From: Streptosporangium carneum
GTDB taxonomy: Bacteria > Actinomycetota > Actinomycetes > Streptosporangiales > Streptosporangiaceae
Assembly: GCF_027922005.1 (NCBI RefSeq)
Contig: NZ_BSEV01000013.1
Coordinates: 175,342-239,341 of the forward strand
Reading direction: 5' to 3'
DNA length: 64,000 nucleotides
The stretch's first letter is position 1; each line of letters opens with the position of its first letter. The position numbers and the translations under genes are program-made. The notes below the pieces were generated by a model, which saw only the letters and a list, made by a program, of their open reading frames with translations, ran no database searches and had not been told where the DNA came from. Below, in pieces: positions 1 through 8,354 of the stretch.

Positions 1-793
1 CCGCCGGAGACTCCGCCGCGCCGGGCCCGTCCTCCGAGGTCGGCGTGTCCGCGGAGAGCCTCTCGAGGTCGGCGTCCGCGGGGTAGATGTCGCCGGGCTC
101 CAGCTTCCCGGCACCGCGCAGGGAGGAGACCGACACGATGTGGTAGCCCTGCTTCTGCAGCGCGGCGATCAGCTTGGGCATCACCTTGACGGTCTGCTCC
201 ACCCAGTCGTGCATGAGGATGACCCCGTCACGCTTGGCGTTCTTGAGCACCTCGTCGTAGATGGCCTTCTCGTTCTTGGTCGCCCAGTCGCGGGAGCCGC
301 CGTTCCACAGCACGATCGGCAGGCGCATCTCCTTGGCGATCGCCTGGACCCGCTGGTCCAGCTCGCCGTACGGCGGGCGCAGCATCGTCGGCGTCTTGCC
401 GGTGGCCTGCTTGACGATCTCCTGGGTCCGGGTCAGCTCCTCGCGGATCCTGTCCTCGTCCAGGTCGCGCAGGTGAGGGTGGGTGTAGCTGTGGTTGCCC
501 AGCTCGTGGCCCTCCTGGGCCATCCGCTTGGCGAAGGCGGGCCTGGACTTCACGTACTGGCCCTCGAGGAAGAACGTGGCCTTCGACTTGGTCTTCTTGA
601 GAGTGTCGAGCAGCTTGTCGGCGTACTTGCCGGGGCCGTCGTCGAACGTCAGCGCGATGCACTTGACCTTCGTGCAGTCCACCGAGTTGGTCTTGTCCGC
701 TTTCGGCTTTTCAGCACTCCACGCTGCGGTGGGCGCGGACAGCAGGGCCGCCGTACACGAGGCGGCCAGGAGCAGTCGGGCGGGAGACTTCAT
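1..793 (-). CDS. Secreted polysaccharide deacetylase (NodB domain), 3' end missing
   Basis: The protein runs off the left edge of the window; about 264 residues are visible. The start at 793 is followed by a Sec signal peptide (MKSPARLLLAASCTAALLSA, cleavage near AWSA). The NodB deacetylase motifs are in order: TFDDGP (metal-binding Asp pair), NHSYTHPHL (His-x3-His metal ligands) and LRPPYG. The family removes N-acetyl groups from chitooligosaccharides or peptidoglycan sugars outside the membrane. The visible C-terminus is an acidic, Ser/Pro-rich tail beyond the catalytic domain. The true substrate cannot be read from the sequence. Confidence 0.9.
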   Translation of the reverse strand, partial: MKSPARLLLAASCTAALLSAPTAAWSAEKPKADKTNSVDCTKVKCIALTFDDGPGKYADKLLDTLKKTKSKATFFLEGQYVKSRPAFAKRMAQEGHELGNHSYTHPHLRDLDEDRIREELTRTQEIVKQATGKTPTMLRPPYGELDQRVQAIAKEMRLPIVLWNGGSRDWATKNEKAIYDEVLKNAKRDGVILMHDWVEQTVKVMPKLIAALQKQGYHIVSVSSLRGAGKLEPGDIYPADADLERLSADTPTSEDGPGAAESPA

Positions 794-1019
794 GAGGGAG
801 CTTCCGGGTCGAGTGATTTTTAGGAGAATTGGCATCCTATCGAGGCCGTACGGCTCTCCTGGGGCGCAAGTGTCACGATGTCCTGTGAAAAGCGGACACA
901 TGCGGATCCGGCATGGCAGGCGGGAGCCTGGCGTGACCGTATGACACTGCTGGTCAAGAACCGGTATGGAGATGCTCTCTTGGCGTCAGAGTGTCAGCAT
1001 CCGATCGCTGTGGGTGGTC

Positions 1020-1826
1020 ATGCTTGATGGCATGAGGGCCTATTCGTTGAACGACGTTCACGCGACCCGGAAACGAAAAGACTCCTGGTGGACTGTCTTC
1101 CTGGTCGACCCGGTGGCGTGCAGGCTGACGCTTCTCGTCGCGAACCACACCGACGTCACGCCGAACGGGCTCACCCGTCTGTCGCTGCTCCTCGGACTGG
1201 GGTCGGCGGCCTGTTTCGCGCTGGGGCAGCTCGTGGCGGGGGCCGCGCTGTTCTACGTGAGCTTCATGGTCGACTGCATGGACGGGAAGATCGCCCGTCT
1301 CAAGGGGACGGGGACCGCGTTCGGGCTCTGGCTGGACTACGTGGGAGACCGCATCCGGGTGGTCTGCTGCGCGGCGGGCCTGGCGTTCGGCCAGTACGCG
1401 GCGACGCAGGACGTCTCGTACGTCCTGCTCGGCGCCGGGGTCGCGGTGCTCGACCTGTTCCGCTACGTGAACGCGCCGCAGATGAGGCGCGTCAGGGAGA
1501 CGGTCAGGGAGAACCGGGCCGAGCGCCCGCCGAAGGACCGCACCGGGGCGTACCGGCCGCCGAGACCTCCGAGTCTGCGACGCAGGATAGGGCGCCTCCT
1601 CGCCAACCACCGGGTGCGAAGTCACCTGATCAGCGGAATCGAGTTCCACGCCGCCGTCTTCGTGGTCGGCCCCCTGATCGGGACGGTGGCGCTTGTGCCC
1701 CTCTCGACCGTGGCGGGGGTGCTGCTCCTGCTGAACGAAATCTTTCTGATCTACCGGATGTGGCGGTTCGCCCGGCTCTCGCCGGCCGTGCCGCGCCAGG
1801 AAAACGCGCAGCGCGTACCTGTTTGA
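1020..1826 (+). CDS. CDP-alcohol phosphatidyltransferase family membrane protein
   Basis: The protein carries the complete CDP-alcohol phosphotransferase signature D-x2-DG-x2-AR-x8-G-x3-D-x3-D, starting DCMDGKIAR and ending GLWLDYVGD. Hydrophobic segments surround it and follow near the C-terminus. The family transfers a phospho-alcohol from a CDP-activated donor to a lipid or sugar alcohol at the membrane. It sits just before two sulfotransferases on the same strand, and a CDP-glycerol-type polymerase lies nearby. I chose ATG 1020 because the conserved sequence begins shortly after it; an in-frame ATG at 966 would add 18 residues. Neither start has a strong ribosome site. The alcohol acceptor is unknown. 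Confidence 0.85.
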   Translation: MLDGMRAYSLNDVHATRKRKDSWWTVFLVDPVACRLTLLVANHTDVTPNGLTRLSLLLGLGSAACFALGQLVAGAALFYVSFMVDCMDGKIARLKGTGTAFGLWLDYVGDRIRVVCCAAGLAFGQYAATQDVSYVLLGAGVAVLDLFRYVNAPQMRRVRETVRENRAERPPKDRTGAYRPPRPPSLRRRIGRLLANHRVRSHLISGIEFHAAVFVVGPLIGTVALVPLSTVAGVLLLLNEIFLIYRMWRFARLSPAVPRQENAQRVPV

Positions 1827-1851
1827 TCATCTTTTACGGGGGTTCGTTGTC

Positions 1852-2862
1852 ATGCAGTCCGACCGTCCGATCTTCGTGATCGGCTGTCCGCGTTCAGGCA
1901 CCACCATGTTGCAGCTCATGCTGCACTCCCACCCGCGCATCGCGGTGCCGCCGGAGACGCGCTTCGTCGTGCCCGGCTACTACCGCAGGTTCGTCTTCGG
2001 CGACCTGCGGGAGCAGGGGAACCGGCGCAGGCTGGGCCGGTGGATCGTCAGCGACAAGGACACCAAGTTCAAGGAGCTCAGACTCGACGGGGAGAAGCTG
2101 GTCGAGGACATCGTCGCCGGTCCGCCCACGCTGGGCTCGGCGATGGGCATCGCCTTCCGCTCCTACGCCGAGCAGTACAGCAAGTGCCGCTGGGGCGACA
2201 AGCGGCCGAGCTACTTCCACCACGTGGACCTGCTGCTGCGGCTCTTCCCCGACGCGCAGTTCGTCCACCTGATCAGGGACGGCAGGGACTGCGTCGCGTC
2301 GCTGAAGGAGATGCCCTGGTACACCAAGGACGTCTTCCACGCGGTGACCAACTGGGCCGAGGCGATCGACTACGGCCGCAGGCACGCGAAGAACCTCCCC
2401 GCCGACAGCTACTACGAGCTGCGCTACGAGGACCTCACGGCCTACCCGGAGACCGAGCTGAGCAAGCTCTGCGACTTCCTCGGCGAGGACTACGACCCGG
2501 CGATGAGCGAGCCGTACCACGTCGCCCGGATGGCGATCCCGCAGCACAAGGTCTGGCACAGCAACACCCACGGCGACGTGACGACCGCCAGGTCGGGTTC
2601 GTGGAAGTCCAGGCTGGAGCCGTGGGAGATCTCGGTCTGCGAGACCGTGCTGGCCGAGCGGCTGACGGCCAACGGCTACGAGCTGAGCGGCGCGCCGAAG
2701 GCCGACAAGGCCCACGTCGAGGCGTGCGCCAGGGCCGCCTCGAAGCGGCGCTGGGCACGCAGGCGCAAGGAGCTCCGTGACCGCGTCAACCGGTTCCGTG
2801 AGCCGGGCCCGGTGGCCGCGCAGCTCACCACCCGGCAGCTGGGCGAGCTGGCGAAGGTCTGA
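1852..2862 (+). CDS. PAPS-dependent sulfotransferase (first of a tandem pair)
   Basis: The N-terminus has the 5'-phosphosulfate-binding loop GCPRSGTT at residues 11-18. A central block RDGRDCVASLKEMPW matches the 3'-phosphate-binding region of the sulfotransferase family. The protein of 336 residues is cytosolic with no signal peptide. It should move sulfate from PAPS to a hydroxyl or amine of a carbohydrate or lipid; the acceptor is not identifiable. A GGGGG stretch lies about 11 bases before the ATG. The next gene is a close paralogue starting 2 bases after this stop, so the two are surely co-transcribed. Confidence 0.88.
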   Translation: MQSDRPIFVIGCPRSGTTMLQLMLHSHPRIAVPPETRFVVPGYYRRFVFGDLREQGNRRRLGRWIVSDKDTKFKELRLDGEKLVEDIVAGPPTLGSAMGIAFRSYAEQYSKCRWGDKRPSYFHHVDLLLRLFPDAQFVHLIRDGRDCVASLKEMPWYTKDVFHAVTNWAEAIDYGRRHAKNLPADSYYELRYEDLTAYPETELSKLCDFLGEDYDPAMSEPYHVARMAIPQHKVWHSNTHGDVTTARSGSWKSRLEPWEISVCETVLAERLTANGYELSGAPKADKAHVEACARAASKRRWARRRKELRDRVNRFREPGPVAAQLTTRQLGELAKV

Positions 2863-2864
2863 GA

Positions 2865-3908
2865 ATGCAGTCGGATCGACCGATCTTCGTCGTGGGCTGT
2901 CCCCGGTCGGGGACGACGCTGCTGCAGCTCATGCTGCACTCCCACCCCCGCATCGCGATTCCCCCGGAGACCCGCTTCATGGTCGCCGCCTACCAGCGAC
3001 GGCTGCACTTCGGCGATCTGAACGATCCGGCCCGCAGACGCGAGCTGGCCGAATGGGTGGTCAACCGTAAGCAGTCGCGCTTTCACGAGCTGCGTCTCGA
3101 CGGTGAGGAGGCGATCAGGCAGATCGTCGAGGGGCCGCCGACGCTCGGCTCGGCGCTGGGCATCGTGCTGCGTCTCTACGCGACCCAGCACGGCAAACCG
3201 CGCTGGGGGGACAAGCGGCCCTCCTACTTCCAGAACATCGACGTGCTGCTGCGGCTCTTCCCCGACGCCCAGTTCGTCCACCTGATCAGGGACGGCAGGG
3301 ACTGCGTCGCGTCGCTGAAGGAGATGCCCTGGTACAGCGGGAGCGTCTACAGCGCGGTCGCCGCCTGGGCCGAGGCGATCGACTTCGCCAGGCACGGCGC
3401 GCCCAAGCTCCCCGAGGGCAGTTACCACGAGCTGCGCTACGAGGACCTGACGACGGACCCCGAGGCCCACCTGCGCAGGCTGTGCGACTTCCTCGGGGAG
3501 GACTTCGCCCCGGTCATGTGCGAGCCGAAGCGGATCGCGGGCGTCGCCGTGCCCGAGCACAAGACCTGGCACAGCAACACCCACGGCGACGTGACGACCG
3601 CCAGGTCGGGCTCGTGGAAGTCCAGGCTGGACCCCTGGGAGACCTCGCTGTGCGAGAGCGTCCTCGGCGACCGGCTCGAGACGTACGGCTACGAGCTGAG
3701 CGGCGCGCCGAAGACCGAGACCTCACGGATGGTCGCCTACGAGCGGACCGCGGCCAAGCGCAAGCTGGCCAGGGTGAAGAAGATGGCGTTCGACCGGTTG
3801 ATGCGGCTGCGCGAGCCGAACCCGCTGGGCGCCCGGCTCACCTCGGGCCAGCTCGTGCTGGCCGGGGTCCCCCTGCCGCGCAACGAACCGGCCAAGGTCA
3901 ACGGGTGA
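2865..3908 (+). CDS. PAPS-dependent sulfotransferase (second of a tandem pair)
   Basis: This 347-residue protein is a paralogue of its upstream neighbour, sharing GCPRSGTT near the N-terminus and the RDGRDCVASLKEMPW block. Only two bases separate it from the preceding stop, which implies translational coupling. Two DNA blocks (3244-3335 and 3566-3631) differ from the upstream copy by a single base each, although flanking coding sequence has diverged. That pattern suggests gene conversion or strong constraint. Having two enzymes suggests two acceptor positions or substrates, which is an inference. Confidence 0.88.
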   Translation: MQSDRPIFVVGCPRSGTTLLQLMLHSHPRIAIPPETRFMVAAYQRRLHFGDLNDPARRRELAEWVVNRKQSRFHELRLDGEEAIRQIVEGPPTLGSALGIVLRLYATQHGKPRWGDKRPSYFQNIDVLLRLFPDAQFVHLIRDGRDCVASLKEMPWYSGSVYSAVAAWAEAIDFARHGAPKLPEGSYHELRYEDLTTDPEAHLRRLCDFLGEDFAPVMCEPKRIAGVAVPEHKTWHSNTHGDVTTARSGSWKSRLDPWETSLCESVLGDRLETYGYELSGAPKTETSRMVAYERTAAKRKLARVKKMAFDRLMRLREPNPLGARLTSGQLVLAGVPLPRNEPAKVNG

Positions 3909-3960
3909 CCTGTCCGGCCGGGGACGCGGCGCGAGCCGGAACCGGCTGACGGACGACCCG

Positions 3961-4100
3961 CCCGGTCCGGGGGGTGCGCCGCGCCGGAGACGGTCGGTGA
4001 AGGGGCCGCCCGGTCCGAAGCGTGCGCCGGGCCGGAGACGGTCAGACGGTCAGTGAACGGCCGCCGGGCCCGAAGCGTGCGCCGCGGCGGAGACGGTCAG
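3961..4100. repeat. Three imperfect tandem copies of a ~50 bp GC-rich unit at a convergent gene end
   Basis: Copies lie at about 3961-4008, 4009-4063 and 4064-4100. Each has the frame C(C)GG(T/C)CCG..GTGCGCCG.G..GGAGACGGTCxG. The last copy overlaps the stop codon of the minus-strand GT4 gene. No open frame explains them, and I see no clear terminator hairpin in this 188 bp convergent gap. Confidence 0.6.
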
Positions 4101-5290
4101 CGGAGCACCTGCTCGAACAGGGCCTCCCAGCGGTCCAGGACCCGTTCCAGCCGGAACGCCTCGACGTGGACGCGGGCGGCGGCCCCCAGCCGCCGCCGCT
4201 CCCGCTCCGAGGCCATCAGCCGGGCCAGCGCGATCCCGAGGGCGGTCACGTCGGCCGGGGGCGCGAGCAGCCCGGTCCTGCCGTCGACGACCAGCGACCG
4301 CACCCCGCCGGAGACGTCGAACGCCACCGAGGGCACCCCGTGGGACGCGGCCTCGCCGAGCACCAGCGGCAGCCCCTCGTGCTCGCTGGACAGCGCCAGC
4401 ACCGACCCCTCCAGGTACTCGCGGCCCATCTCCGCGGCGCGCACCGCGCCGCGGAAGACCACCCGGTCCGCCACCCCGCACGCCCGCGCGTGCGCCCTGA
4501 GCCTGTCCAGCTCGGCGCCCTCGCCGATCAGGTGCAGCTCCCAGTCGTCGGTCGCGGCGTCGGCGTTCCCCGTGACCTCCACGTCCCGCACGCCGTCCAC
4601 GCCGTCCACGCCGTCCACGCGGCCGTTCACGGGGCCGGGCGTTCGCAGGGCGCGGCGGGCGTCGGCGAAGGCCGAGATCAGCCGGTCGAACCGTTTGACG
4701 CCCTCAAGCCTGCCGACCCCGAGCACCCGGTGCCCCGCCAGCGCGGCGGTCCGCGACGGCCACGCGGGCAGCGGGTTCGGGATCGCCCAGGTGTTGGGGA
4801 GCAGCGCGTGCTCGGAGAACAGCCACGCGTCCTCCTCGCTGAGGAACACCGCCTTCTCCAGCTCGCCGTAGTGGCGGCGGACCGAGCCGAGGTGCCACGA
4901 TCCCCGCGCGTGCTCGTACGACCCGTGGTACTGGCCGACGGGCAGCAGCCGTTCGGGAAGCAGGTCCGCCAGCCGGGAGACCACGCCCGGCGAGGCGAGC
5001 ACCGCGAAGCCGGGCCCCAGGGCCCGCAGCAGCCCGCGCAGCCTGAGGCGTTCCCCGCGTGTGCCCAGCCAGGAGACCCGGCCCGGCGGCGCGCGGTGGA
5101 TCACGTGACGCCGGTAGCCGGGCCGCTCCACGTAGCGGAACGGATGCTCGGCGCGGTGCAGGCCGAGGACGTGGACGTCGTGCCCCCGCTCGGCCAGGCC
5201 CTGCGCCACGGTGTGGGTGACCCGCTGGATCCCCCCGAGGGTGTCGGCGTCCATGCAGGCGAACAGGACGGAACCGGGACCGCCGCTCAC
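4097..5290 (-). CDS. Glycosyltransferase family 4 (GT-B fold)
   Basis: The 397-residue protein has the layout of a GT4 retaining glycosyltransferase. The N-terminal domain contains an acceptor-side loop DTLGGIQRV. The C-terminal domain has VGRLEGVKRFDRLI, the nucleotide-sugar-binding stretch SSEHEGLPLVLGEAASHG, and the conserved Glu residues. The GTG start at 5290 overlaps the stop of the upstream GT2/glycerophosphotransferase gene by 4 bp (GTGA), so they are coupled. A 9-bp tandem repeat inserts VDGVDGVDG around residues 225-233. The donor and acceptor sugars are unknown; context suggests assembly of a surface glycopolymer. Confidence 0.88.
   Translation of the reverse strand: MSGGPGSVLFACMDADTLGGIQRVTHTVAQGLAERGHDVHVLGLHRAEHPFRYVERPGYRRHVIHRAPPGRVSWLGTRGERLRLRGLLRALGPGFAVLASPGVVSRLADLLPERLLPVGQYHGSYEHARGSWHLGSVRRHYGELEKAVFLSEEDAWLFSEHALLPNTWAIPNPLPAWPSRTAALAGHRVLGVGRLEGVKRFDRLISAFADARRALRTPGPVNGRVDGVDGVDGVRDVEVTGNADAATDDWELHLIGEGAELDRLRAHARACGVADRVVFRGAVRAAEMGREYLEGSVLALSSEHEGLPLVLGEAASHGVPSVAFDVSGGVRSLVVDGRTGLLAPPADVTALGIALARLMASERERRRLGAAARVHVEAFRLERVLDRWEALFEQVLR
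4591..4617. repeat. 9-bp tandem repeat inside the GT4 gene
   Basis: CGCCGTCCA is repeated three times without interruption, coding for Val-Asp-Gly triplets on the minus strand. It lies between the two Rossmann-like domains, where length variation would be tolerated, and keeps the reading frame. Confidence 0.7.
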
Positions 5291-8061
5291 GGCGGCCGTC
5301 CCGGCAGGGAGGTCGTGACCGGCCGCCGTCCGGCGGGAAGGCCCGCCGCGGGCCCGAAGAAGGCGTCGACCACCCTCGCGGCGGCGTGCCCTCTCTCGTC
5401 CGCGCACCACATCCGGCGGAAGTCCGCGTACTTGGCGGCGTACCTGGCGGTGAACGCCGCGGCCCCGCCGCCGAGGTCGCGCAGCGCCTGGATCAGCTCC
5501 TCGGTCCCGGTGACGCAGGGGCCGGGGGCGATCGCGGGCAGGTCGTGGTTGACGCCTCGCTCGACGCGCCGGTACTCCTCCCAGTCGTCGATCAGGAAGA
5601 TCATCGGCCTGCCGGTCACCGCGTAGTCGCACATCAGCGACGAGTAGTCGGTCAGCAGCGCGTCCGAGGCCAGCATCAGGTCGTTGACCTCGGGATACGA
5701 CCCGGCGGGGCGGACGAAGTGGCGCAGGTGCTCCGGCACCGTGTAGCGCTCGACCGGGTGGGTGCGCAGGATCACCACCCAGTCGTCGGCGAGCGCCTCG
5801 GCCATCCTGGCCAGGTCGGCCCTGACCGACCGCCCCGAGAACTTGGCCCGGTCCCGATAGGTGGGCGCGTACAGCAGCACCCTGCGGTCCCGCGGGATCT
5901 CCAACAGGTCCCTGGCCCGCCGCGCGGCCTCGTCGTCGCCGTGGACGAGCACGTCGCACCGGGGCGAGCCGTACCGCAGGACCGGTCCCTCGTACCCGTT
6001 GGACGAGACGAAGATCCGCTCGAACTCGGCGCTGGGCATGACGAGCGCGTCCCACCGGGCGACGGCGGCCCGCCAGCGCGCCCTGGGCTCGGCGAAGTCG
6101 GCGCGCAGGTCGGGGGCGTCGAAGCCGACCGTCTTGACGCCCTGGCCGTGCCAGGTCTGCAGGTAGCGGGTCCCCGCGGGCTTGGGGTAGGCCAGCGGCA
6201 GACCGTGGCTGTCCACCCAGTAGCCCGCCCTGGCCATGGTCCACAGGTAGCGCCAGCTCATCCGCCGCACCAACCTGGCGTTCCCGGGGAAGTTCCGCCG
6301 GTTCCCGGCCACCGACCAGACCATGTCGAGGGGCGCGCGCCGCCGCCTGAGCTCCTCGTAGACGTAGCGCGGGTTCCCGGTGTATCCGGCGCCCACGTCG
6401 GCCTCGAACAGCACCAGGTCCTCGCGGGGCGGGACGATCCTCACCAGCCCCCGGTAGACGCGGAGCTTCAGGGCGGACCCGCTCAGCCGCCGCACCAGCT
6501 CGGCGCGTGCCCCGCGCAGCCAGGGGGCCGCCCGCCGCAGCAGGCCCTCGCGCCGCCACCGCACCCGCAGGAACGCCGCCTGCCCCTCGGGACCGAGCGT
6601 GACCTCGTGGCAGGGGACGGGAACCTTGACGGGCTCGGCCGCCGGATCGACGAGCACCCGGTCCGAGGTGACCCGCCCGTCGGCGCGGACGATCGAGACC
6701 TTCGGGTCGTAGTAGCTGTCGCGGCCGAAGCGCCCCTGCCCCAGCGCGGCGAGGTCGACGGACACCTCGCTCAGGTGGCTGCCGTCGCCGAGCCCGCGCG
6801 GCGTCAGCTCCACGCGCTCCCTGCCGAACTGGGCGAACGCGCTCCAGCCGGGGTTGGCGGTCAGCACTCCGAACGGGTCGTAGGTCCTGATCGTCAGCCT
6901 GACCCGCGGGCCCTCGCGGCGGAAGGCCGCCTCGTGGCGCAGCCGGGCCGCGCTGTAGGGCAGCTCGGCCATCCTGAGCGAGGTGATCTCCAGTCCCTCC
7001 GCCGGGGTCGTGCCCCAGTAGGTCCGCCCTCCCTCCCGTACGGCGAAGCGCGGCGCGGCCTTCGGCCCGTTCAGCGACCGGGCGGCGACCACGAGCTCGT
7101 CGGCCTGTCCCCCGAGGACGAACCGGCAGCAGACCCGGACGACCGGGTCGACGTCCTCGAACGCCGCCCGGTCCAGTTCCGCGAGGTAGGGGCGGACCAG
7201 TGCGATGAACTCCTCGGCCCACACCCGGTCGCGGGAGGGCAGCGGGTTGAGGTAGACCCGCAGGTCCTGGCGGACGAACCGGCGCTGCCGCTCCGGCACC
7301 AGCCCCGCGAGGCCGTTGTCGCGCAGGATGCCGTCGCTCAGCCTGGCCGCCCTGATCCGCTGCCTGACGTTGTCGAGCTCCCTGACGCTCAACGAGATCG
7401 ACAGCCGTGAGTCGGCCTCCTCGGACGCCCGGTGCCAGAGGTAGACGACCCACGGGACCACGGCGAACCGCCGCGCCGCGCAGTAGAGCTCGGTGGTGAA
7501 GACGTGGTCCTCGTAGAGCAGGTCCTCCCTGAACGGCAGCCGCCTGAGCGTCTCGGTCCGGTAGAGCTTGTTGGTGCTGAAGGAGTCGAGGAACATCTCG
7601 GGCTCCTCGGCGATCCCCTCGACGGTCCTGCGGCGGGCGAACAGGCCGGGGTAGTAGCGCTGGGTCCTGCCGTTCCACTCGTACAGGCGGGATATCTGCC
7701 CGGTGACGAAGTCGGCGCCGGTCCGTTCCAGCTCCAGGAGCATGCTCTTGCAGGCGTGCCGGGTGAGCTCGTCGTCGCTGTCGAGGAACATCACGTACGG
7801 CGCGCGGGCCGCCGCGACCCCGTCGTTCCTCGGCGCCCCGCAGCCGCCGCTGTTGGCGTCCCTGCGCAGGTAGCGGACCCGTCGGTCCTGCCGCGCGAGC
7901 CCGCGCGCGACCCGTTCCGTGCCGTCGGTGCTGCCGTCGTCAGAGATGATCACTTCGATGTTCCGCAACGACTGGCCGAGCACGGACCGTACTGCCCTGG
8001 GCAGGCGGGCGGCGTCGTTGTAGGCGATGACGACCACGCTGCAGTCCGGCGGATTGATCAC
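5287..8061 (-). CDS. GT2 glycosyltransferase fused to CDP-glycerol glycerophosphotransferase (TagB/TagF-like)
   Basis: This 924-residue protein has two catalytic parts. Residues 6-230 are a GT2 domain, with SVVVIAYNDAARLPRAVRSV, SDDGSTDGT and the FLDSDDE metal/donor motif. Residues about 540-900 match the CDP-glycerol:poly(glycerophosphate) transferase family, with TWHGQGVK, LLYAPTYRD, ILRTHPVERY and LTDYSSLMCDYAV. A middle section of about 250 residues resembles the beta-rich spacer found in actinobacterial TagF-like proteins. The family polymerises or primes teichoic-acid-like phosphopolyol chains at the inner membrane. The start is GTG at 8061. The gene overlaps the GT4 gene downstream. 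Confidence 0.9.
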   Translation of the reverse strand: MINPPDCSVVVIAYNDAARLPRAVRSVLGQSLRNIEVIISDDGSTDGTERVARGLARQDRRVRYLRRDANSGGCGAPRNDGVAAARAPYVMFLDSDDELTRHACKSMLLELERTGADFVTGQISRLYEWNGRTQRYYPGLFARRRTVEGIAEEPEMFLDSFSTNKLYRTETLRRLPFREDLLYEDHVFTTELYCAARRFAVVPWVVYLWHRASEEADSRLSISLSVRELDNVRQRIRAARLSDGILRDNGLAGLVPERQRRFVRQDLRVYLNPLPSRDRVWAEEFIALVRPYLAELDRAAFEDVDPVVRVCCRFVLGGQADELVVAARSLNGPKAAPRFAVREGGRTYWGTTPAEGLEITSLRMAELPYSAARLRHEAAFRREGPRVRLTIRTYDPFGVLTANPGWSAFAQFGRERVELTPRGLGDGSHLSEVSVDLAALGQGRFGRDSYYDPKVSIVRADGRVTSDRVLVDPAAEPVKVPVPCHEVTLGPEGQAAFLRVRWRREGLLRRAAPWLRGARAELVRRLSGSALKLRVYRGLVRIVPPREDLVLFEADVGAGYTGNPRYVYEELRRRRAPLDMVWSVAGNRRNFPGNARLVRRMSWRYLWTMARAGYWVDSHGLPLAYPKPAGTRYLQTWHGQGVKTVGFDAPDLRADFAEPRARWRAAVARWDALVMPSAEFERIFVSSNGYEGPVLRYGSPRCDVLVHGDDEAARRARDLLEIPRDRRVLLYAPTYRDRAKFSGRSVRADLARMAEALADDWVVILRTHPVERYTVPEHLRHFVRPAGSYPEVNDLMLASDALLTDYSSLMCDYAVTGRPMIFLIDDWEEYRRVERGVNHDLPAIAPGPCVTGTEELIQALRDLGGGAAAFTARYAAKYADFRRMWCADERGHAAARVVDAFFGPAAGLPAGRRPVTTSLPGRPP

Positions 8062-8282
8062 ATTATGCGGTGTTCCCTGGGTTCAGGTATGCATTGTCCG
8101 CTTTATTGATCTCTGTATGGGGTTTTACTGCTTTCTGGCCCGGCAAGACACGCGGCCCGGGCGTTTCGTCCCGCCGTTCCCTCCCGCTCCTTCGGGTCGC
8201 CGTTCCCTCCCGGGCCTCCGGCGTCGGCACGGACGTCGCCGGCACGGACGCGGTCGCCGACACGCAGGTCTCGCCGACGCGG

Positions 8283-8354
8283 GTGTCCCCGTTCAACGGC
8301 GTGCGGGTGTCCCCGTTCAGCGGCGCGAGGACGTCCCCGTTCGGCGGCGTGCGG
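8283..8354. repeat. Three 24-bp direct repeats across the 3' end of the coxG-like gene
   Basis: Units at 8283-8306, 8307-8330 and 8331-8354 share (G/A)(T/C)GTCCCCGTTC followed by a variable GGCG..GG end. The stop codon of the minus-strand coxG-like gene lies in the second unit, so expansion here would change that protein's basic tail. The rest of the gap (8062-8282) shows no gene I can support. Confidence 0.65.

Noticed and set aside
5386..7410. Long plus-strand open frame opposite the GT2/TagF-like gene
   Set aside because: It is the antisense of a well-supported gene; the translation is Gly/Val/Arg/Pro low complexity with no domain, a usual effect of high GC.
5291..7678. Upstream extension of the GT4 gene frame
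   Set aside because: The first ~800 residues overlap the GT2/TagF-like gene in another frame and are Arg/Gly/Ala-rich; the real start is GTG 5290.
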